Shown here piece after piece: positions 34,837-43,257 of a stretch of DNA of 64,000 nucleotides (positions within the stretch are counted from its first letter, which is position 1; every line of letters starts with the position of its first letter). The position numbers and the translations under genes were made by a program. This DNA is from Oceanospirillum sp047518265. Its GTDB lineage: Bacteria; Pseudomonadota; Gammaproteobacteria; Pseudomonadales; Halomonadaceae. The stretch covers positions 1-64,000 of the forward strand of contig JAKZRG010000066.1 in assembly GCA_047518265.1 (NCBI GenBank). The letters are read 5' to 3'. Under the pieces are notes generated by a model. The model was not told the DNA's origin, searched no databases, and saw only the letters and a program-made list of their open reading frames with translations.

Positions 34837-34937
34837 ACCGATCCCGATAATTCCTTATCGATAAAAAATGGGGAAAACCTGAATCAATCTCAGTGTACTC
34901 GAAGATTGATATCACGAATGACTTATCGGGAATGGTA
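34836..34937 (+). promoter_or_regulatory. Structured leader upstream of nadA, candidate cis-regulatory RNA
   Basis: An outer helix pairs 34836-34850 with 34923-34937 (TACCGATCCCGATAA with TTATCGGGAATGGTA: 14 pairs, one G-T, one A-A mismatch). Inside are TTCC/GGAA (34851-34854 with 34872-34875) and a perfect 8-bp hairpin ATCAATCT/AGATTGAT (34883-34910). An alternative tetraloop hairpin CGATAA-TTCC-TTATCG (34845-34860) would compete with the outer helix. The leader ends 37 nt before the nadA start. It does not match an NAD riboswitch class I can recognise. The TTATCG repeats could instead be protein-binding sites. Confidence 0.5.
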
Positions 34938-34974
34938 AACACTATCCGTAAGCTTGAATGAGTTGAAGTCCGCC

Positions 34975-36012
34975 ATGAGTATGCAAACAGATCTGGTTCG
35001 GGAGCACCTTTCCCAGCTGGGAGAATCCCAGGCTGTTGATGCCGAAAAACAGGCCGAATTAAAAGACCGTATTAAAGCTCTGCTAAAAGAGCGCAATGCC
35101 GTTATTGTGGCCCACTATTACTGTGATGATGTCATTCAGGCACTGGCGGAAGAGACCGGTGGTTGTGTGGCGGACTCATTGGAGATGGCCCGTTTTGGCG
35201 CGAACCATTCTGCATCGACTCTGGTTGTGGCGGGTGTTCGTTTTATGGGCGAGACGGCTAAGATTCTAAGTCAGGAAAAGACTGTTTTGATGCCTACTCT
35301 GGAGGCGACCTGTTCTCTGGATCTTGGTTGTCCTGTGGATAAGTTTAGTACTTTTTGTGATCAGCACCCGGATCGTACCGTTGTCGTGTATGCCAATACC
35401 TCTGCAGCGGTTAAAGCTCGTGCCGATTGGGTGGTGACCTCTAGTATTGCCGTGGAAGTGGTTGAACATCTGAAAGCGAAAGGTGAAAAGCTGATTTGGG
35501 CACCAGACAAGCATCTAGGTGGTTATATTCAGCAGAAAACCGGCGCAGATATGATCCTATGGGATAGCGCCTGTATCGTGCATGAAGAGTTTAAGGCCAA
35601 GGGTGTACTGGATCTGAAGAAGGTCTACCCGGATGCTGCCGTCTTGGTTCACCCTGAATCTCCAGCGGCAGTGGTTGAGCTGGCTGATGTCGTGGGCTCT
35701 ACCTCTCAGCTAATCAGCGCAGCACAAGAGATGGATAATGAGACCTTTATTGTGGCAACGGATCGCGGCATTTTTTACAAGATGCAGCAGTTGTGTCCCG
35801 GTAAACGTTTCTTAGAAGCGCCAACTCGCGGTAATGGTGCCACCTGTAACAGTTGTGCTCACTGTCCTTGGATGGCGATGAACGAATTGGAATCCATGAT
35901 TCGTGTACTGGAAACCGGTGATCAGGAAGTGTTTGTAGAGCAAGAGCTGGGCGAAAAAGCCATGTTGCCATTGACCCGTATGCTGGAATTTGGTCAAACC
36001 TTAAAGAAATAA
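34975..36012 (+). CDS. nadA: NadA, quinolinate synthase
   Basis: 345 residues from the ATG at 34975; a TTG seven codons earlier is also in frame. NadA condenses iminoaspartate with dihydroxyacetone phosphate to quinolinate in de novo NAD synthesis, using a [4Fe-4S] cluster. The three conserved cysteine regions are visible: TCSLDLGCP, WDSACIVHE and the C-terminal CNSCAHCPWM. AHYYCDDVIQALAEETGG is the typical N-terminal block. It is monocistronic, with a structured leader upstream and a convergent terminator downstream. Confidence 0.96.
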   Translation: MSMQTDLVREHLSQLGESQAVDAEKQAELKDRIKALLKERNAVIVAHYYCDDVIQALAEETGGCVADSLEMARFGANHSASTLVVAGVRFMGETAKILSQEKTVLMPTLEATCSLDLGCPVDKFSTFCDQHPDRTVVVYANTSAAVKARADWVVTSSIAVEVVEHLKAKGEKLIWAPDKHLGGYIQQKTGADMILWDSACIVHEEFKAKGVLDLKKVYPDAAVLVHPESPAAVVELADVVGSTSQLISAAQEMDNETFIVATDRGIFYKMQQLCPGKRFLEAPTRGNGATCNSCAHCPWMAMNELESMIRVLETGDQEVFVEQELGEKAMLPLTRMLEFGQTLKK

Positions 36013-36058
36013 ATGCTAATTATTATTTTGCGCCATCGAGCCTAAAAAAATAATTTAG

Positions 36059-36090
36059 TCCCCCTAATAGTATTTTTTCTATTAGGGGGA
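36059..36090. terminator. Convergent terminator between nadA and the M48 protease gene
   Basis: Perfect 12-bp stem TCCCCCTAATAG / CTATTAGGGGGA with an 8-nt loop. On the minus strand it is followed by a T-rich tract with eight T in a row; on the plus strand no strong T-run follows. It lies between convergent genes. Confidence 0.8.
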
Positions 36091-36096
36091 TGAGCT

Positions 36097-37671
36097 TTAG
36101 CCACCAAAGTCCATCTGTTTAAAGGTTTCCTTTAACTCCTCAATACGATGGCTGATTCTTGCATGTTCCAAAGAATCATTATGGGCATATTCTTGTGCCA
36201 GTCTCAATTCTGCTAAGGCTTGAGAGATATCACCGGTTAACTGATGCTCTTCTGCTTTTGCTTGGTATACCGTTAAGAGATCTTGCTGTTCACCGGCTGC
36301 TTCAGCCAGTTTTTGCCATAACCAAGGGTCTTCAGGACGTTGCTGTAATAGCTTTCGATACAGTTCAATCGCTTGAACTGTTTGCCCTTGTTGTAGATAG
36401 GTATTGGCTAACAAACTTGCTGTAGGGTAGTTGTCAGGCGTTTGTTCAAGCTGTGTTTGTAATAGCTTTAGGCCTGTTTCTTTTTGATTGCTAGCCAGTA
36501 ATACCCGTGCCTTGATCAGTCGAAAATAGAGGTGATCCGGTTGTAGTGCCAAGGCTTGAGTTTGTTTTTGAGCCTGTGTGATATCGCCGTTCCTAAGGCT
36601 TAATAGAATATCAGTATAGAGAGTCACAGGTGTCTTTAATGCTTCGGGTACCGAGCTAATCAAGCTTTCCAGTGCCGAGGGCAGGGCGTCATCTTCAGTT
36701 TGATGTAGCAGGGCGTGAACTCGGACCAATTGAAAATCCAGATTAGCGTATTGGCGTTCAGAATCAGTTGTTTTCTCGCGTTCTCGGGCAAATGCAATTC
36801 GGCTTTCAGTAATGGGGTGAGTGAGAAGAAATTCCGGGGCATTACCGCCTTGAGTCCGTGCCTGGGCTTGTAATAGCTCAAACATACGAGCCATACCTGT
36901 GCTGTCAAATCCGGCATTGTGTAAAACATCAAAACCTACGGCGTCTGCTTCCTGTTCATGTAAGCGGCTAAATTGTAATTGGTTTTGAATCATGGCTGCC
37001 TGGGTACCAACAATCGCAGCCATACCGGCTTGAGATTGTCCGTTAGCACTTAGTACTAAACCGGCCAACAAGGTCGCAAAAACTGAGAGCTGTTGTTCTT
37101 CTGCGTTATCTCTACGACGGGCATAATGGCGTTGGCTGAGGTGGGCCAGCTCGTGAGCCATAACGGAAGCGACCATATCCTCATCATGAGCTTCAACTAA
37201 AAGCGCGCTATGGACACCAATAACACCGCCGGGCACCGCAAAAGCATTAATGGTTCGGGCATTAACTGCAACCAAGTTTAAACGTCGTTCATACAACTCC
37301 GCTTCCACCGCTAAGGTCTGGGTCATATTTTCCAGATAGCTCTGTAGTATAGGGTCATAGATAACAGAGGTATGAGCGCGAAATTGCCGTAACCAGGCAC
37401 GGCCCAACCAATATTCCTGACCGACAGTCAGCTTGTCTGGTTGGTCGCTGCCAATACTGGGTAACTCTGTGCCCGTTGCATAGGCAGATTGAACGGGTGA
37501 AAGTGTACTGGCCACAATAACGCTGGCCAAAATAATCGGTTGGAGTACTCGGCCTGTGGCTGTTGCGATGAAGTGCCTTAGGCGACTAAACCCAAGTGTT
37601 TGTGAATATAGTGTTTTTGAATGTAGCGTTCTTGAATGTAAAAACTGATCAGCGGACAAGGGATCTTCCAT
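36097..37671 (-). CDS. BepA-type M48 metalloprotease with TPR domain
   Basis: 524 residues. The zinc site is HELAH (173-177) with the third ligand in HEQEADAVG (~245). TPR-like repeats fill the C-terminal half from about residue 330. Signal-like hydrophobic residues 43-62 precede a probable cut after AYA (65). The domain order matches BepA/YfgC, a periplasmic protease and chaperone of LptD and BAM quality control. The N-terminus is odd: about 40 residues precede the signal core and include a three-fold five-residue repeat (HSRTL, HSKTL, YSQTL). Confidence 0.88.
   Translation of the reverse strand: MEDPLSADQFLHSRTLHSKTLYSQTLGFSRLRHFIATATGRVLQPIILASVIVASTLSPVQSAYATGTELPSIGSDQPDKLTVGQEYWLGRAWLRQFRAHTSVIYDPILQSYLENMTQTLAVEAELYERRLNLVAVNARTINAFAVPGGVIGVHSALLVEAHDEDMVASVMAHELAHLSQRHYARRRDNAEEQQLSVFATLLAGLVLSANGQSQAGMAAIVGTQAAMIQNQLQFSRLHEQEADAVGFDVLHNAGFDSTGMARMFELLQAQARTQGGNAPEFLLTHPITESRIAFAREREKTTDSERQYANLDFQLVRVHALLHQTEDDALPSALESLISSVPEALKTPVTLYTDILLSLRNGDITQAQKQTQALALQPDHLYFRLIKARVLLASNQKETGLKLLQTQLEQTPDNYPTASLLANTYLQQGQTVQAIELYRKLLQQRPEDPWLWQKLAEAAGEQQDLLTVYQAKAEEHQLTGDISQALAELRLAQEYAHNDSLEHARISHRIEELKETFKQMDFGG
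37594..37638. repeat. Three 15-bp tandem repeats in the 5' end of the M48 gene
   Basis: On the minus strand three imperfect 15-bp copies around the core ACATTC/ATATTC encode HSRTL, HSKTL and YSQTL. The array is in frame and lies before the signal peptide core. Confidence 0.6.
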
Positions 37672-37874
37672 TAATTTTCCGAGTTTTCATTGATTACGGC
37701 GTTAGACTACAGGATAAGATATCAGTTGCAGTAGACAAGTTCTTATCAATAAATTTACAGATGCTTTACTTTCGTGACTCACAAGTGTTGCACTTTTCGA
37801 GAACTTCCCCTTTAATCGGTCGGTTAACGGTTACGTTATTTTAGCGCTAAGCCCTTTAAGGATTAAAAAGAATC

Positions 37875-38135
37875 ATGAGTTTTACGGTAGACACCGAACT
37901 GGATACCCGAGGGTTACATTGCCCTATGCCTTTGTTAAAAGCTAAATTAGCGTTAAACCAGATGCAAGATGAACAGGTACTCCGAGTAGTGGCTACAGAT
38001 GCAGGCTCTTGGGATGACTTTGAAGCCTTTATCCGCCAGAGCCCTCATACGTTGTTAGACCGCAGTCAGAGTGAGCCTGAAGATGGCGCTCAAAGTAGTC
38101 GCGAGTATGTTTTTTGCATTAAGAAAGGCAGCTAG
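37875..38135 (+). CDS. TusA-family sulfurtransferase
   Basis: 86 residues with the family motif GLHCPMPLLKAK, Cys16 being the persulfide-bearing residue. TusA-like proteins relay sulfur for tRNA thiolation and other pathways. It is 11 bp ahead of the AI-2E/PerM gene and is probably cotranscribed with it. It could be TusA itself or a paralogue. Confidence 0.9.
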   Translation: MSFTVDTELDTRGLHCPMPLLKAKLALNQMQDEQVLRVVATDAGSWDDFEAFIRQSPHTLLDRSQSEPEDGAQSSREYVFCIKKGS

Positions 38136-38146
38136 GAGTGTACAGT

Positions 38147-39226
38147 ATGGCCATGAAGGATGTTGCTCGTTACTGGCTGCAACGCTATTTTTCGGATGAA
38201 GAAGCCGTCACCTTTTTTCTGTTGCTGATTGGGGGGTTCAGCATCGTGATTTTTTGGGGCAAGATGCTGGCGCCGTTTTTAGCCAGTGTTGTCCTAGCTT
38301 ATCTATTAGAGGGTATTGTCGGTAAACTGGAGCAGCTAAAGGTACCGTTTCGTTTAGCAGTGGTTAGCGTTTTTGTTATATTTATCAGCCTGCTGTCGGC
38401 ATTGATCTTTATTGTTTTGCCGCTGGTTTGGCGCCAGTTTATTAGCCTTACCGATGAACTACCGGGCATGCTGGAAAAGGGGCAGCAGTTATTACTGTTA
38501 CTGCCTCAGCAATATCCTGGTGTGATCAGTGAAGAGCAGATGCAGGAGCTGTTAAATGTGGCAGCGATTGAGATTGGTCAGTTTGGACAGACTCTGGTGT
38601 CTCTATCTCTGGCTTCATTGCCAAACCTTTTCGCCATTATGATCTATTTGGTACTGGTTCCTATTCTGGTTTTTTTCCTACTGAAGGATAGAGACTTGCT
38701 TGTGAACTGGTTTCTGGGTTATCTACCTCAGAAAAAAGTGATGATGACCGGAATTTGGCGTGAAATGGATCAGCAGTTAGCCAACTATATCCGCGGTAAA
38801 GCCATTGAGATTGTGATTGTGGGTGTGGCGACTTATTTGGGGTTAGTGGTCTTTGGATTGCAGTACTCTGCTTTATTAGGCTTGTTGGTCGGATTGTCAG
38901 TCTTAGTACCTTATATTGGCGCTGCGGTGGTAACGGTACCCGTTGTTTTAATCGGTATGTTCCAGTTTGGTACCTCGGAAACCTTTTTATATTTGATGCT
39001 GGTATATGGCGTGATTCAGGCGCTGGACGGTAATGTATTGGTGCCCTTGTTGTTTTCTGAAGCGGTTAATCTACATCCGGTCGCCATTATTGTAGCGGTC
39101 CTGTTTTTTGGCGGTATTTGGGGCTTTTGGGGGATTTTCTTTGCGATTCCGTTAGCTACTTTGCTAAAAGCTATTCTGTTTGCTTGGCCTAGAGCAGTAG
39201 AAGAGGCCCAAACCTCGACAGGTTAA
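38147..39226 (+). CDS. AI-2E/PerM family membrane transporter
   Basis: 359 residues from the ATG at 38147, 8 nt after AGGAG; a GTG at 38138 overlaps that ribosome site and is less likely. Eight or so helices are predicted, with the conserved central and C-terminal blocks of the AI-2E/PerM family (SVLVPYIGAAVVTVPVVLIG, LHPVAIIVAVLFFGGIWGFW). The substrate is unknown; relatives export AI-2 or act as ion antiporters. Confidence 0.9.
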   Translation: MAMKDVARYWLQRYFSDEEAVTFFLLLIGGFSIVIFWGKMLAPFLASVVLAYLLEGIVGKLEQLKVPFRLAVVSVFVIFISLLSALIFIVLPLVWRQFISLTDELPGMLEKGQQLLLLLPQQYPGVISEEQMQELLNVAAIEIGQFGQTLVSLSLASLPNLFAIMIYLVLVPILVFFLLKDRDLLVNWFLGYLPQKKVMMTGIWREMDQQLANYIRGKAIEIVIVGVATYLGLVVFGLQYSALLGLLVGLSVLVPYIGAAVVTVPVVLIGMFQFGTSETFLYLMLVYGVIQALDGNVLVPLLFSEAVNLHPVAIIVAVLFFGGIWGFWGIFFAIPLATLLKAILFAWPRAVEEAQTSTG

Positions 39227-39263
39227 GACTTTCTAAGCCTATCTTCTGATCTTCTGAATTAAT

Positions 39264-39316
39264 AAAAAGCCCGTATCTGATTTGCTTAAAGGCAAATTGA
39301 TATGGGCTTTTTTGGT
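39264..39316. terminator. Bidirectional terminator between the PerM gene and bcp
   Basis: A long hairpin: AAAAAGCCC pairs with GGGCTTTTT, and the stem continues through GTATC/GATAT to ATTTGC/GCAAAT around a 6-nt loop. T-runs exist on both strands, matching the convergent genes. Confidence 0.88.
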
Positions 39317-39323
39317 TTACGGT

Positions 39324-39788
39324 TTACAGTGCTTGTACTGCTTCTAATACTTCTTCTACGTGCCCTTTAACTTTTACCTTACGCCATTCCTTCGCCAGCT
39401 TACCTTCGGCGTTAATTAAGAAAGTACTGCGTTCGATACCCATATATTCCTTGCCGTAGTTCTTTTTCAGTTTGATCACATCAAACAGTTTGCACAGCTC
39501 TTCTTCAGGATCACTGATTAGCTCGAAGGGGAACTCGTGTTTTGCTTTAAAGTTGGTATGTACACGCAGGCTATCGCGAGAAACACCAAAAATAACCGTA
39601 TTAGCCGCATCAAAAGCAGCAGAGTGATCACGAAAATCTTTCCCTTCGGTGGTGCAGCCCGGCGTATTATCTTTTGGGTAGAAATAGATCACGATATTTT
39701 TACCGGCCAGCTCACTGAGGGTTACTGTGGTGTCATTAGTGGCTTGAGTCGTAAATTCTGGTACCGGGGCATCAACAGCGATAGTCAT
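39324..39788 (-). CDS. bcp: Bcp/PrxQ-type thioredoxin-dependent peroxiredoxin
   Basis: 154 residues. The peroxidatic Cys45 is in YPKDNTPGCTTEGKDF. The resolving cysteine that E. coli Bcp has five residues later is absent (lysine here); another cysteine at about 97 (DPEEELCKLFD) could take its place, as in the alpha-3 resolving PrxQ type. It reduces organic peroxides and H2O2. It is divergent from dapA. Confidence 0.93.
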   Translation of the reverse strand: MTIAVDAPVPEFTTQATNDTTVTLSELAGKNIVIYFYPKDNTPGCTTEGKDFRDHSAAFDAANTVIFGVSRDSLRVHTNFKAKHEFPFELISDPEEELCKLFDVIKLKKNYGKEYMGIERSTFLINAEGKLAKEWRKVKVKGHVEEVLEAVQAL

Positions 39789-40053
39789 GGCAGTGTTATC
39801 TCTCTTATCTTTAAATTTAAACGTGCTGAGTTTGCAATGAACTCAATCAATAATAATGAGTCCTATTATGCCGAGATCAATCCTGAGAGTGTAGTGTATT
39901 GCCCTGTAATTACCTCTAGGTTTGACTATTCTGATTAACAGACTGATTTTTGACCGAATATTCCAACACAAACATTGTAGGATGCTTGTGTTAATAGGTG
40001 GGCAAAAGTACCATTAGCGTTTCGCTTTTTTCGCGCTTTTTCGGAGACAACAG

Positions 40054-40935
40054 ATGATCAAAGGCAGTATTGTTGCATTGGTGACCCCAATGACCACTTC
40101 AGGGGATATTGATTGGGAAGCACTGCATCGTCTGGTTGAGTTCCATCTGGAAAATGGTACCGATGCTATTGTAGCAGCCGGTACAACAGGTGAACCGACC
40201 ACGATGTCATTTGAAGAACACTTTGATGTCATCCGAAAGGTCGTTGAACAGGTTAATGGTCGTATTCCAGTTGTGGCGGGCACAGGTGCAAACTCTACCT
40301 CTGAAGCCGTTGAGCTGACCCAGTTTGCTAAAAAAGTGGGTGCAGACTACTGCCTATCCGTAACGCCTTACTACAACAAACCAACGCAAGAAGGTTTGTA
40401 TCAGCACTTTAAGGCCGTTGCTGAAGCCAGTGACCTACCGGTAATTTTGTATAATGTACCGGGTCGTACAGCGGTTGATATGCATAATGAGACTGTTGTG
40501 CGTTTAAGCCAGTTAGATAACATCGTTGCGATTAAAGACGCGACCGGTGATGTTGAGCGCGGTAAAGAGCTGATCGATCGTTTGAAAGATACGGATTTCT
40601 TACTGTTCTCTGGTGATGATCTGACTGCCGCTGATTTTATGTTGCAAGGTGGTCACGGTAATATCTCTGTTACGGCTAACGTTGCACCTCGTCAGATGTC
40701 TGAGTTATGCGCAGCGGCACTCAGTGGTGATGCGTCTACCGCTCATCAGATCAATACTCGCCTCATGCCTTTACACCACGCACTGTTTGTCGAATCTAAT
40801 CCGATTCCGGTGAAGTGGGCTGTACATGCCATGGGTATGATGGAAACGGGTATTCGTTTACCGCTGACGGTTCTGTCTCCTCAGTATCACGCTACGGTAC
40901 GTGAAGCCATGCAACATGCCGGCATTATTGGCTAG
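40054..40935 (+). CDS. dapA: DapA, 4-hydroxy-tetrahydrodipicolinate synthase
   Basis: 293 residues, the standard length. It condenses pyruvate with aspartate semialdehyde in lysine/diaminopimelate synthesis. Motifs: GTTGEPTTMSFEEH near the N-terminus, YNVPGRT with the active-site Tyr (~133), and the Schiff-base lysine in VAIKDATGD (~161). It is followed by bamC 31 bp downstream, the usual gammaproteobacterial order. Confidence 0.97.
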   Translation: MIKGSIVALVTPMTTSGDIDWEALHRLVEFHLENGTDAIVAAGTTGEPTTMSFEEHFDVIRKVVEQVNGRIPVVAGTGANSTSEAVELTQFAKKVGADYCLSVTPYYNKPTQEGLYQHFKAVAEASDLPVILYNVPGRTAVDMHNETVVRLSQLDNIVAIKDATGDVERGKELIDRLKDTDFLLFSGDDLTAADFMLQGGHGNISVTANVAPRQMSELCAAALSGDASTAHQINTRLMPLHHALFVESNPIPVKWAVHAMGMMETGIRLPLTVLSPQYHATVREAMQHAGIIG

Positions 40936-40966
40936 GCATACGCAGGTCTATTGAATAGGAAACTCC

Positions 40967-41980
40967 ATGTCCCCACAGGACTCTATAATTAAGGTAACCG
41001 GCAGCCTAGTGCTGGCCGGTTTCCTGCTTTCTGGCTGTACTTCTTCCGGTTATTACCATGACCGTAAAACGGACTATGTGGATGAAACCACTCATGCACC
41101 GTTGGAATTACCAGAAGCTGCAGATAAATCCCGCTTTAAAGAATTAATGAGGCTACCTGAACTGGTTGCAGAGGAATCTCTGGAAAAAGAATTTGAGGCT
41201 CCACGCCCGGATCCTATGCCAGTGGTGGATGCTGAATTACCTGCTGCTGAGCTACAGGAATACTCAAGTTCCGGTGATATTCAGTCTCGTCTTTGGCTGG
41301 CCATTTCAGAAACTCCAGCCGTTGCCTGGCCTTTACTACAGCAGCAATTCCAGAGTTTTAATTGGACAGTACAACAGGCAGATCCTTCTACAGGTCGTTT
41401 GCGTTTTGTCACTACCAATAGCCTGATTGGTCAAGCAATTGATGCTCGTTTGCGTCAGGGCTTACGAGGCGGTTTTAGTGATCTGGAACTAGTAAACAGC
41501 CGAGGTGAGGTGCGTACAGATAATGCGGCAAAAACTGTACTTAATCAGTTAAAAGAAGGGTTGAGTGCACCTAGACCGGGTTATCAGAGTGTCTCCTTGT
41601 TGGCACAAAATATCAGCCGCAGCAAAAATATTAGTTTGCAAACAGGTACGGGCCAGGAACCGGTTTTAACGCTGAGCCTTGATGCGGATCGTACTTGGAT
41701 TGGTCTTGAAAGCTTGCTGAAAGAGCGTTTTGATGCAGCAGAAGAGGAACTGATTGCCGTAGATGTGGAGAAACGTCAGTTTACTGTGCTCTGGGTACCG
41801 GAAAAGGAACGCAGTAGCATTCTGACACGTTGGGTCAGTTCCCCTAGCGAGGAATTTAAATATCAGCTTCAGCTGACCGGTAGTAATCCGGTAGAAATTC
41901 GGGTTGAACAACAAGGTCAGCCAGCGCCAGCAAAACAGGCCCGTCAGGTCTTGCTTGCTGTACGCCGTTTGCTTAACTGA
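40967..41980 (+). CDS. bamC: BamC (NlpB), outer membrane assembly lipoprotein
   Basis: 337 residues with lipobox LLSGC (Cys24). The N-terminal unstructured segment (YYHDRKTDYVDETTHAPLEL) is the part that binds BamD. Two helix-grip domains follow. BamC belongs to the BAM complex that inserts outer membrane beta-barrels. It lies between dapA and the metallo-beta-lactamase gene. Confidence 0.92.
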   Translation: MSPQDSIIKVTGSLVLAGFLLSGCTSSGYYHDRKTDYVDETTHAPLELPEAADKSRFKELMRLPELVAEESLEKEFEAPRPDPMPVVDAELPAAELQEYSSSGDIQSRLWLAISETPAVAWPLLQQQFQSFNWTVQQADPSTGRLRFVTTNSLIGQAIDARLRQGLRGGFSDLELVNSRGEVRTDNAAKTVLNQLKEGLSAPRPGYQSVSLLAQNISRSKNISLQTGTGQEPVLTLSLDADRTWIGLESLLKERFDAAEEELIAVDVEKRQFTVLWVPEKERSSILTRWVSSPSEEFKYQLQLTGSNPVEIRVEQQGQPAPAKQARQVLLAVRRLLN

Positions 41981-41993
41981 GGCTGATTTCTGA

Positions 41994-42773
41994 GTGACTG
42001 CTATACGTTTTGCTTCCCTCGGCAGTGGTAGCCGAGGGAATGCTACCCTCATCGAAAAAAATAATACCCGTATCCTAATTGATTGTGGTTTTGGTGTGAA
42101 AGAAACCCGTAAACGTTTGGCTCGCCTTGATTTAGAGCTGGATGATTTGGACGGTATTCTGGTTACACACGAACATGGTGATCATATTGGCGGTGCAGGG
42201 CGAGTAGCCCGAGCCTGTGGTGTCGCTGTTTATTGCACGGCGGGTACCCATTTAACCGGACGTTTAGGTGCTGTACCGGATCTGCGTTTGATCAGTAGCC
42301 ATCGTAAATTGGCTATTGGTGATTTGGAGATAGAACCTGTTCCTGTGCCTCATGATGCTAAAGAGCCTGTTCAATTTGTGGTGGGTGATGGCGAACATCG
42401 TATTGGCATGTTAACGGATCTGGGCAGTGTAACGGGTCATGTTTTGCACTGTTATCATCATTGTGATGCGTTAATTTTGGAAGCGAACCATGATGCGGTG
42501 ATGTTACAACAGGGGCCATATCCGCCCAAACTGAAGCGTCGTGTGGGTGGGCCTTATGGCCACTTAAGTAATGCTCAGGCGGCCTCACTGCTAATGGATC
42601 TGGAGCATGATAAATTGCAGCATGTAGTGGCTGCCCATATCAGCGATAAAAACAATACCTTTGATCTGGCTCGTTCGGCTTTAGCTCAGGTTTTGGGCCA
42701 GAATCCAGAACAAATCCCGGCGATAGAACAGGAGGAGGGGCTCGATTGGATCAGCCTTCGTTCCTGGTTATAA
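41994..42773 (+). CDS. Metallo-beta-lactamase fold hydrolase, YycJ-like
   Basis: 259 residues from GTG at 41994. The start FASLGSGSRGNATLIE is the YycJ/WalJ signature. The metal motif is THEHGDHIGG (about residue 57), with further ligands PHDAKEP, LTDLGSVTGHV and LEANHD. Relatives are nucleases (exonuclease-like), but the substrate here is not known. It is 13 bp after bamC and completes the dapA-bamC unit. Confidence 0.92.
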   Translation: MTAIRFASLGSGSRGNATLIEKNNTRILIDCGFGVKETRKRLARLDLELDDLDGILVTHEHGDHIGGAGRVARACGVAVYCTAGTHLTGRLGAVPDLRLISSHRKLAIGDLEIEPVPVPHDAKEPVQFVVGDGEHRIGMLTDLGSVTGHVLHCYHHCDALILEANHDAVMLQQGPYPPKLKRRVGGPYGHLSNAQAASLLMDLEHDKLQHVVAAHISDKNNTFDLARSALAQVLGQNPEQIPAIEQEEGLDWISLRSWL

Positions 42774-42989
42774 CCCTCAGACACACCTGGTCGTGAGTGT
42801 CTGTATGCTTATAGGGCATACGGCACTATTTGTTCTTTCCTCTTAAATATCAAACCTTCTGTGCTCAAAATATTGTTACAAAAAAGTTCATATTATGTTG
42901 CTTTGCGGCAAGTGTTTGGTTCTGTTCGTTTTTTTCTTTAAATAGTCTCTAGCCCTTTATTCATGGGCTCTTCAGCGTGTTAAAAAAAC
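42774..42989. other. Intergenic region upstream of the small-gene promoter
   Basis: First part of the 304-bp gap between the metallo-beta-lactamase gene and the small ORF. It is AT-rich with no convincing ORF or terminator. A short inverted repeat (CACTCACGACC-like bases near 42780-42800) may end the dapA unit. Confidence 0.4.
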
Positions 42990-43016
42990 TTGCACAGCCT
43001 GAAATCCACCTATACT
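42990..43016 (+). promoter_or_regulatory. Probable sigma-70 promoter of the 27-aa gene
   Basis: TTGCAC (42990-42995), a 15-bp spacer and TATACT (43011-43016). The hexamers are the same as those at the tRNA-Lys promoter, here with a spacer one base shorter. Transcription would begin near 43023. Confidence 0.55.
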
Positions 43017-43024
43017 GACAGTGA

Positions 43025-43045
43025 GCCCGGCACGTTGTGCGGGGG
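43025..43045 (+). other. Leader hairpin ahead of the small gene
   Basis: CCC-G-GCAC, loop GTT, GTGC-GGG: seven pairs with one bulged G, right after the predicted start of transcription. Possibly a 5' stability element. Confidence 0.4.
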
Positions 43046-43077
43046 ATTTAAGATCATTGGCTACGGAGGGTTTGGCC

Positions 43078-43161
43078 ATGTTTACGTCTGACGAACTATT
43101 GGATCTTTGGTGTTCTGCTCAGCAGCGTGTGATCGATTGGGAAGATACCTGGCTCACCTAG
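43078..43161 (+). CDS. 27-residue small protein with strong ribosome site
   Basis: ATG TTT ACG to TAG. It starts MFTSDELLDLWCSAQQ and contains three tryptophans (11, 21, 25), one cysteine and mostly acidic residues; no membrane helix. GGAGGG lies 7 nt before the ATG, one of the best ribosome sites in the window. A promoter lies upstream and two terminators downstream, so the gene is a compact unit of about 230-260 nt. I do not recognise a family. The RNA could have a second role. Confidence 0.55.
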   Translation: MFTSDELLDLWCSAQQRVIDWEDTWLT

Positions 43162-43226
43162 GAGTAAATGCTGAATGTCTCTACTCAATCGCATTGGAAC
43201 AGGAAATCCTACTCATTTAGCATATT

Positions 43227-43254
43227 AGCCCGATTTGATGATCGGGCTTCTTTT
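43227..43254 (+). terminator. First terminator after the small gene
   Basis: Perfect 8-bp stem AGCCCGAT / ATCGGGCT, 6-nt loop, followed by TCTTTT. Confidence 0.8.
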
Positions 43255-43257
43255 AAT

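Noticed and set aside
39537..39938. 133-codon plus-strand ORF over bcp and its upstream region
   Set aside because: Most of it is antisense to bcp; no ribosome site or recognisable domain.
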